Positions 57,447-64,000 of a stretch of 64,000 nucleotides of DNA are shown in pieces. Made by a program: the position numbers and the translations under genes. This stretch comes from Hemileia vastatrix. Taxonomy: Eukaryota > Basidiomycota > Pucciniomycetes > Pucciniales > Zaghouaniaceae. Under the pieces are notes generated by a model. That model did not search any database. It saw only the letters and a list, made by a program, of their open reading frames with translations, and had not been told where the DNA came from. The stretch is taken from the NCBI GenBank assembly GCA_030280995.1, contig JASXTE010000011.1:23546317-23610316 (forward strand), written 5' to 3'. Position 1 is the stretch's first letter, and every line of letters starts with the position of its first letter.

Positions 57447-58211
57447 TCTACATTTTATTTCTCAAAGTTGTTATAGTCTCATTATTTTCTTTAAAGGTTT
57501 TTGTAGTTGTAGTAGATTTTTCTAAGTATTTTGGGCTTCTTTGGAGGTTTTTGGTGGTTTTCTGACTTCAGGGAGGTCTGGCTGCTTCTAGGCAGGCCGC
57601 CTGCATCAGGAGGCCTGCCCCCCTTGGTGCTATAAGTCTGTGAAGCGTTTCTAGAGGTATTTTATGTTATTTGGTGCTCAAGAACACCAAATTTCTTGGT
57701 GTGCATGGGCTCTTAGTTGGTGGTTGGTGTGTAAATAGTGAATAAGACAGTTTGGGGCAACTTTATTTATCATACAACCATCCGGAGGTAATATCATTGT
57801 TCTCACTCAGTTTTCACTGTTTTTTGGCCACAATTGGCTGTGTTTGTTGCAAGGTTAAATCTTAATTTAACTCAACTTTGAAACTGTTTTCTCTGGTGTA
57901 GCTTTTCAACCTGCATCAAGTATTATCGCTGTTTTCTGTGCAACAAGTGAAAAGTGTTTTGTTTTTCTGGTGTGGAACTTTCTGCATTTCAGGTTTCTGG
58001 TTCCTTTGTTCTCAGTAGTCTGCTATTGGCTACTGTCTTGACTTTTTAAGCATTCAAGAAGTGTATTGGAAGGGGTATAGTAACAGTCTCTAATTTTCTG
58101 TAGCAAATAAATCCCACCTGGTATTTTCTCAAAGGACAGGGGGTTTTCTCTCCATTTTTAATCCAACTCCCATGGTAAAGGCCTATAACTAGTACTATAA
58201 GACTGCCTACA
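57447..58211 (+). repeat. 5'-truncated A-family LTR
   Basis: It aligns with 54563 down to 53794, so the first 307 or so bases of the LTR are missing. It ends GACTGCCTACA and is followed by TTTC and the primer-binding-like TGGCACCCAGCATGGG (58216-58231). It acts as the 5' LTR position of the A element that follows. Confidence 0.88.
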
Positions 58212-58318
58212 TTTCTGGCACCCAGCATGGGTAGAGGATTTGTTAGCTTTTTGGATTTTCTGTTACCTTTTGACTCTCTTCTGTGGTTGGAAATTGGTTT
58301 TATGGAATCTATTGGACC

Positions 58319-59695
58319 ATGGCTTCTGTACCCTCTCTCTCTAGTGGTGTAGTGGAACTGTTGGTGTTGCTGAGGATGGTAATCCTCCTGTTTCTGTTAG
58401 GCCTTCTGTAAGGATCAAGTCCTGAAAGGGGTCTATTTTTATGGGGGAGGATATGAAGTTGTTTCTGGAGCCGTTTCAGGCTGCTGGGAATGTGGATGGG
58501 GCTTCTCACTTGGACATGGTGAAGTAAGTCATCGTTTAAATTGGTGAAAGGGCTCTGCTGAAGGAACTTGCTGTAATGCAGGGTTATAGGAAGAAAGATT
58601 GTAAAAAGTTGTGTCTTCAGATGACAGAAAGGTGGGGATCCAGGTACTCTATTGTGGATCTCAATATGATTGCTAGTGAATGGAAATCTTATGGATGTGT
58701 GGATAACCTCCACACTTATAGGAAGTTTCTGGTTCAGTTGGATCCAGTAGTGAATTATTTGTTGGATATGCAGAAGTTGGAGAGTACTGACTCTGCAAGG
58801 GATATTTTCTTATCTGCTTTGGCCAGAAATGTTAGGATTGATGTGTTAAAGGAGTTGGAAAGGAAGGATAAGATGAAGATTCATCCTAAGGGCAATATAA
58901 AATTTCCTGCTCTTTCTGTGGTGAAGGAGTTTGTGGAGAATAATCTGAAACTTTTGGCAGTAGATTCTTTCCAGGAAGCTAGAACCAAGTATGTTAGCAA
59001 GGTCAGTGAATCTTTTGCTGAAGATGTGGAGGAATCTAGGAAGAAGGAAAGTTTAAACAAGGGGAAAGCTCCTGAGAAACCTAAAGAGGTTGACCCACTA
59101 GTGGAGAAGTTGGCTGATTTAACCAAACAGCTGCATATTTATATTCAGTAGGCTCAGAAGGCAAATAAGGCTCTTTCTCAGCCTAGAGATTTTGATAGGA
59201 GATTTGGTAGGAGTGATCTTTGGGTCTTCTCTTATTGCAGCAGGAAGGGCCATAAGTTCAATGATAGTTGGGCTCTGAATAGTAATGGGTCTGAAGGAAA
59301 GGTGGAATTTGATGGGAAAGTGTTCAAGTTCCTAGATGGTTCTTTTGTGAAGCCTAATGTTTTTCAGGATCCAGTGGACTTGGTTAGGAGGAGACATAAT
59401 GTTAACTCAAGGAGGCCAAGAATTGAAGAGTTGCCTGATGAGGCTTCTTCTTCTGGTATAGGTGGAGATGATGAAAAGGGAAAGGGAAAGGAGGCTAAAA
59501 AATTCTCATTTACATCTTCCTTTGGTGGCTTGAAGTTGTATTCTGGTGGTGGAAAGTCAAGTGGGGAATGCTTGGCTGGTGTTTATGATGTGGAAGCAGA
59601 AAAGGTGGGAAGTCCTAAGAGCAGCTCTCAGGTCCAACCAAAGCCTAAGGCTTCAAAGGTGGATCTTAAGATGAGTGCATCTAGAAAGAAGTAAA
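58319..59695 (+). pseudogene. Gag of A
   Basis: The frame begins near ATG 58319 (MASVPSLSSGVVELL) with frame changes and stops to 58575. It is open over 58576-59151 (MQGYRKKDCKKLCLQMTERW, GCVDNLHTYRKFLVQLDPVV), a helical capsid-like domain. After a TAG, WVFSYCSRKGHKFNDSW is a damaged zinc knuckle. The 59302-59694 frame is Lys/Ser-rich. It parallels the minus-strand gag at 18.6-20.1 kb. Confidence 0.75.
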
Positions 59696-59699
59696 GCAA

Positions 59700-60510
59700 A
59701 GAGGATCTGTATAAAATGAAGAAGAGTATAGCAGATATGGGCCCCCCTAGTTTTGGAGCATTGGACATTAATGGTGAGCCAATGCCTATAAATGTTGAAT
59801 CTGACTCACAGGAGAGTGTCCCTTTGGCTTCATTGACAAAAGCCTGCTAGAGTTAGAGATTCTGGTGAGGGATCTGGTTTGATTCCTGTAGATGGTAAAT
59901 CTGTTGGTGGTTCTGGTCCTCAAGAAACTTCTACGACCAAGGTAGTGAAGCCAAGGGCTAAATTTGAGAGGAAAGTAGTTTCTAGCCAATCTAATGTTAT
60001 GGAATCTGTCCTGGAAAGGATGAATCAGGGTCAGGTTTCACTTACTTATGGGGAGTTGTATGCTATCAGTCCTGGGTTGGCTGATAGGCAGAAAAAGTTG
60101 TTGACCAGAAGAAGGGTTTCTTCTGGTGAAGTAGAATACATTTTTGATTCTTCTGAGAAGTTTAGTGAGGGTTTGGAGACTCATTTTTCTGAACCTCAGG
60201 GTTATTTCAATGTCACTCTGAATGGTAGGGAGGCTAGGGCATTGGTGGATTCAGGTTCTCAGATTGACCTGTTTTTGTTGTTTAAGAATACTCATCTGGG
60301 CCTCCCCATCAAGACAGGTATTAGTAGGAATTTAAGAGGAGTCTGTGGCCATTTCACTAAATTTGTTGAAACATCTGAATTTGTGAAGTTAAATGTTGGT
60401 GGAGCCTCAGGGAAGGTTCATTTTTACATTGCCAAAGGCATTGTAAAATATGTTTTGGGTGGGCCATTCTTGATGGATTTCCAAGCTAGAATTGGTTATT
60501 AGTTTGATGT
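59700..60510 (+). pseudogene. Protease region of A
   Basis: Frame 59879-60502 carries SLTYGELYAISPGLADRQKK, then YFNVTLNGREARALVDSGSQ with the catalytic D-S-G, THLGLPIKTG and VKYVLGGPFLMDF. It resembles the F protease in order and spacing. It stops at 60500. Confidence 0.8.
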
Positions 60511-60770
60511 GGGAACAAGTTTGGAGTTGACCGGTGAGGATAAAAGGAGCCTTCACATGAGTTTATTATCTCCTGGAGAGGATGGTTGGCAGATTTTTAC
60601 ATTGCTAAAGGTAATGTAAAAGCAGTTTTAGGTGGGCCATTCTTGATGGATTTTAGGCAAGATTTGGTTATCAATTTGATTTGGGAATCAGTTTGGAGTT
60701 GAATGTTGAAGATGAAAGGAGGCTTCACATGAGGTTATCATTCCCTGGAGAGGATGGTTGGGAGACCAGG
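60420..60770 (+). repeat. Tandem duplication of about 175 bp at the protease end
   Basis: TTTTTACATTGCCAAAGGCA (about 60419) to GAGAGGATGGTTGG is repeated from TTTTTACATTGCTAAAGGTA (about 60594) to about 60772. Both contain GGTGGGCCATTCTTGATGGA. The second copy is frame-broken. Confidence 0.8.
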
Positions 60771-61780
60771 CCTGGTTTGAATTTAATGTGCCAGTGCATG
60801 GATTGTTGTAGGAGAAGAAGAGAAGTGGGTGCCGCCTCTGGTTTTTTGGAGTGTGGCTCAAGCTCTAGTGAGAGTCTGTTTTTTTAGAGTGATCAGGGCT
60901 GATTTCCCAAGTGCTGAAACCTCTCCCTAAGATGAGGAAATCCAATGTTTTAGTAGGTCAGCTCCCTTGGAGATATACAAGTGGACTTTCAACTTTCTCT
61001 TTTTAATGTTTCTCTTCTCTTTGAGTATTCTTCATGTTTTTTATCAAGTATCTGTTCTCTCTCCAATTATTTGTAATTCAAGTTCAAATAAGAAGATTGG
61101 TTATATATCTTTATTGAAAGATATTCTGATAAGCTGTGAAGTGGGGAGATTGGGGTCTAAAAGTAAGTCATCCCAATTGTGCCTCTCTAGGGTTTCTTCT
61201 ACACCTTTCAAAAACATTACCTTGGCCACGTCTGTGAGCATTGGGGAAACCCATGGTTATTTTTGTAGGACAGAAGAAAACTCAAGAAAAGAGAATAAAT
61301 ATTTCAAGATAACTGACAAAAATCAAGAATAAAATCTGAGGATAATCAAGAAAGATAAAAAGAATTATTTTTGTGAAGATCAGCAAGATCAATTTATTAG
61401 CCTTAGCATGAGGTTAAACTGCACAAAATTTTGAAGAAAAAAGATCAGCAAGATCAACTTCTGGGCCTCCAGCATGAGGATAAACTGCAAAATTTCAGAA
61501 GATATGATTCAGAAGATGAATCATGATTTTAAGATTTAGAAGATGTAAGTGAGGATGAAGATGTGGTATTTGGGGAAAGTTTCAGAGTGGTGATATTGGG
61601 TAAAAAAAGTAAGTCCTCCCAATTGTGCACCGCTAGGGCTTCTTATACACCTTTCAAAAACATTAACTTGTCCACACATGTGAGAAATAGGGAATCCCTT
61701 GGTTTTTGTTCTAGGTCTGGTGGTGAAGATGTTTTGAAGATCCCTCAAGTTAAAGGTGGAGCTAAAAAGTATAAGAACGT
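60771..61780 (+). pseudogene. Protease-RT linker of A with an internal duplication
   Basis: Frames are short and broken. The segment around 61160-61290 (AATTGTGCCTCTCTAGGG, CACCTTTCAAAAACATTA) recurs near 61610-61740 (AATTGTGCACCGCTAGGG). Between them is a Lys/Glu-rich A-rich stretch. Both copies would encode KSKSSQLC-AR-S-TPFKNI. Confidence 0.65.
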
Positions 61781-62540
61781 AGCGCAGAAGATTAGGCCTG
61801 TCAATGAGCCTATTCCTGCAGGTTTGAATCCTCTATTGAAAAGACCTCCATTGTCAATTGATCCATACTGTACTCCTTTGGTGAAGAATCCTCCAGAAGT
61901 TGTAGAGACAGCTAGGGTGACCGTGGAAAGGTTTAAAGTTGTTAATTTTCGTCCTGATGGGTGGTTGTCTGAAGAAGAAAAGAAATTGTTGTTGCACTTT
62001 ATTGTTCTTAGAGAGAAAGTGGTGGTATTTGTTAAGGAGGAGGGGTGTATTGAAACACTCTTATGGAGAACCTTACTTGATTCCTGTGGTTTTTCACAAA
62101 CCTTGGCAAATCAAACCTATTCCAATTCTGGCTGCTATTAGGGATGATTTTGTAGAGATTTTTAGGGAAAGAGTCAGGAATGGTTTATACAAAAAATCAA
62201 CATCTGGTTGCTTGAGTCTGTATTTTTGGGTAAAGAAGCAGAATGGGAAGCTGAGGGCGGTGCAAGATCTTAGGGCCTTGAATAGAGTTACTATCAAGGA
62301 TTCGGGAAAGCGGCCAAGTGCAGAGGACTTTGTGGAAGTTGATGGTGGTGAAATCAATGTACCCTCCACTGATTATGGGAATGCAGCTCTGAAGGAGAAC
62401 CCAGGTAAATGGAGATTTGTTTGGAAATATTCAATTACTCTAGAGAGAGTATTTTTAAGGATTGAAGAGGCTAGTTTGACCATTTCCGGTTCAAAATTTG
62501 TTTTTGTGTTCTTGCTCTGGAAAATTTAAGTCTTGTTGTA
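61781..62540 (+). pseudogene. RT of A with the catalytic segment deleted
   Basis: RPVNEPIPAGLNPLLKRPPL leads to LKHSYGEPYLIPVVFHKPWQ, NGKLRAVQDLRALNRVTIKD and RPSAEDF, then directly VEVDGGEINVPSTDYGNAAL. In F about 75-80 residues lie between the equivalents of AEDF and DGG. The deletion (near 62330-62345) therefore removes about 230 bp including most of the palm and the first catalytic Asp. Frame changes near 62050 add to the damage. Confidence 0.75.
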
Positions 62541-63290
62541 TGTAAGGAGGGAATTATTATGGTGAATAAGAAAGTTAATAAAATTCAGTGATGGCCAAGG
62601 CATAAAAATACAACTGAAGTCAGGGGATTTTTGGGGGTTTGTGTGTACGTCAGAATTTTCTTTGTTGGATTCACCTTTGAGGAATTTGACCAGCAATGAG
62701 TCAGAGTGGATATGGACTGAAGAGTGTAAAGAGGATTTTCAGAAGTTGAAAAAGGTGGTAGATGAAGATATTATTCTTCAAAAGTTGGATTATGGTGTTC
62801 ATGCTTGAAAAATTTATCTGGAACTGAAATCAAGTTATATTGCAGCTGGTGCTGTGTTGTCTCAGGAAGATTAAACTGGGAGGGTCAGGCCAGTAAGGTA
62901 TGAGTCTGTGGTACTTCATGAGGTTTAATCTAGATATCCTCAACCCAAGTTTGAACTGTGTGGTGTAGCAAAATTTTTGAAAAAGCTACAAACTATTTTG
63001 TGGGGGAAGCATTTTGAGCTGCAGGTGAATGTGAAATCCTTGGTTCAAACAATCAATACAACTAGTCTTCCAAATGCTCCAATGACTAGGTGGGTGGAAT
63101 TTATTCAGAATTTTTCTTTTGACCTGTTTGACAAACCTGGAAAAAATTTTAAAATGCCAGAAGGATTATCAAGGAGACAACCCACAGATGAAGATTCAGA
63201 CTCTGAAGAATTTGATGAAGATGTTCCAGTGGCTAGGGCCAGCACCAAGGTTGCTGAAGATATTTTTCCTCCCCCATGAGGGTAAACTGG
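62541..63290 (+). pseudogene. RT connection and RNase H of A
   Basis: VRGFLGVCVY precedes IYLELKSSYIAAGAVLSQED, QPKFELCGVAKFL, HFELQVNVKSLVQTIN and FDLFDKPGKNFKMPEGLSRR. The third catalytic position reads Asn (Q-V-N) where F has Asp (Q-V-D). Stops interrupt the first half; 62977-63279 is open. Confidence 0.75.
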
Positions 63291-64000
63291 ATGATTGTTC
63301 TCTCCTCCACCAAGAGGCTAAACTGGCTGGATCTGATCTTGATTCTGGTGATCAGGATGTCTTTTTTCTGAAGATAGGGCTGTTGTTTGGGATGGCTCAA
63401 GGCTAGAAAATGGTGTTTTTGTTGGTGAACTGGATTCTCTTAAGATTCAGTGGAAGAAAAAGGATGTACCAAAATTTAGGGATTGGTGTCCTGGATGGGC
63501 TGGTTGTGTTTCTCATGTGTACACTGGTGATTTTAATGGTAGGGTTGCATCATTAAATGTTGTTTTGTTGGATTTTGAAGATGAGACCTTGGATCAGATT
63601 GGGTTTAATTTATTATAGTTGATTATATTTTAACCTTGGAGAGGCCAGATATTCGTGTTGATGATACTTGGATGGCAATCAGGAAGAAGAATCCTGGCTT
63701 CTATGTGTCAAGAGTGAGGTTGATGAGGAGGAGACATCCAAATCCTCAAGTGGTGTTGACTCAGAAGAAGGTTCAAGAGTTGATTTTGAAGACTTTGCAT
63801 TAAGACCCTGGTAATAGAGGCTATGGGGAGACTTATAGAATAGTAGGAGACCAGTTTTGGTGGCCACGTATGAAGTTGGATGTGCATGGTTGGGTTCAAT
63901 CTTGTAAAGAATGTCAAAGAAGAAGTCACTTGAAACCTAAAGAGGATGGCCATGCTACTGGTGAGTCAACTGTGTTTGGAAGAGTCAATTTGGATTCTTT
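63291..64000 (+). pseudogene. Integrase N-terminal part of A (continues past window)
   Basis: After an acidic tether, the zinc domain follows: ELILKTLH, then GNRGYGETYRIVGDQFWWPR and VQSCKECQRRSHLKPKEDGH (HHCC with C-x2-C intact). The core begins FGRVNLDS at the window edge. A TAA lies in the spacer near 63802. Confidence 0.75.

Larger units (their letters stand above)
58212..64000 (+). mobile_element. A: gypsy retrotransposon running off the window
   Basis: Gag, protease, RT, RNase H and integrase in order on the plus strand. It is heavily mutated, with an internal deletion in RT and two local duplications. It is related to F (12.5-17.3 kb) in RT, RNase H and integrase. The 3' end lies beyond 64000. 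Confidence 0.88.

Overview
This is a eukaryotic, AT-rich, repeat-dominated window. Almost every recognisable coding segment belongs to a transposable element. The mix is fungal: chromodomain Ty3/gypsy elements of the Tf2-like type, a second gypsy clade whose RT carries an FIDDGG-like box, a Copia remnant, PIF/Harbinger, a probable KDZ/Plavaka-type DNA transposon, and introns of only 54-55 bp. A basidiomycete, and within it perhaps a rust fungus with a large TE-rich genome, is my best guess. That is inference, not proof. I saw no tRNA, rRNA or prokaryotic feature.

Layout, using local family names. 0-5.7 kb: A-rich DNA, a C-rich/G-rich foldback repeat (755-1640), an A-family LTR fragment (1955-2488) and a decayed Harbinger transposase (minus, 2735-3964). 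5.7-10.9 kb: T1, a minus-strand Tf2-like element truncated at its 5' side by an A-family LTR (10898-11990). 12-17.3 kb: F, a plus-strand gypsy polyprotein in pieces, preceded by a hairpin-rich leader. 17.3-20.6 kb: duplicated non-coding DNA and a minus-strand A-like gag with its LTR. 20.6-22.3 kb: a Copia RT/RNase H remnant. 22.6-30.8 kb: T2, a structurally complete Tf2-like element (two 808-bp LTRs, CATCT target duplication). 32.2-33.75 kb: the only good candidate for an ordinary host gene (minus, two exons, function unknown). 34.2-35.4 kb: a TA-flanked MITE and a broken Myb/SANT-like reading frame. 36-53.1 kb: B, a minus-strand chromodomain gypsy element split between gag and protease by a solo LTR (family C). 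That LTR is split by a 9.2-kb DNA transposon (E), and E holds another solo C LTR. 53.1-58.2 kb: an inverted pair of B 5' ends and A-family LTRs. 58.2-64 kb: an A-family gypsy element running off the window.

The most unusual structure is inside E at about 41.67-42.93 kb. Twelve copies of a 34-bp palindrome sit at spacings of 92, 92, 92, 95, 129, 129, 129, 96, 92, 92 and 92 bp, mirrored about position 42343. Most spacer sequences are themselves inverted copies of one another, so it is a palindrome made of palindromes. The second is an antisense gene with a conserved intron, lying between pol and the 3' LTR in both Tf2-like elements. It encodes a conserved C-x2-C-x6-C protein.

Functionally, the TE polyproteins are all broken by stops or frameshifts. 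Many stops are TGA where the sister copy or the family has Arg CGA, consistent with decay of methylated CpG. None of the elements looks autonomous today, but T2 and the two near-identical B copies look the youngest.
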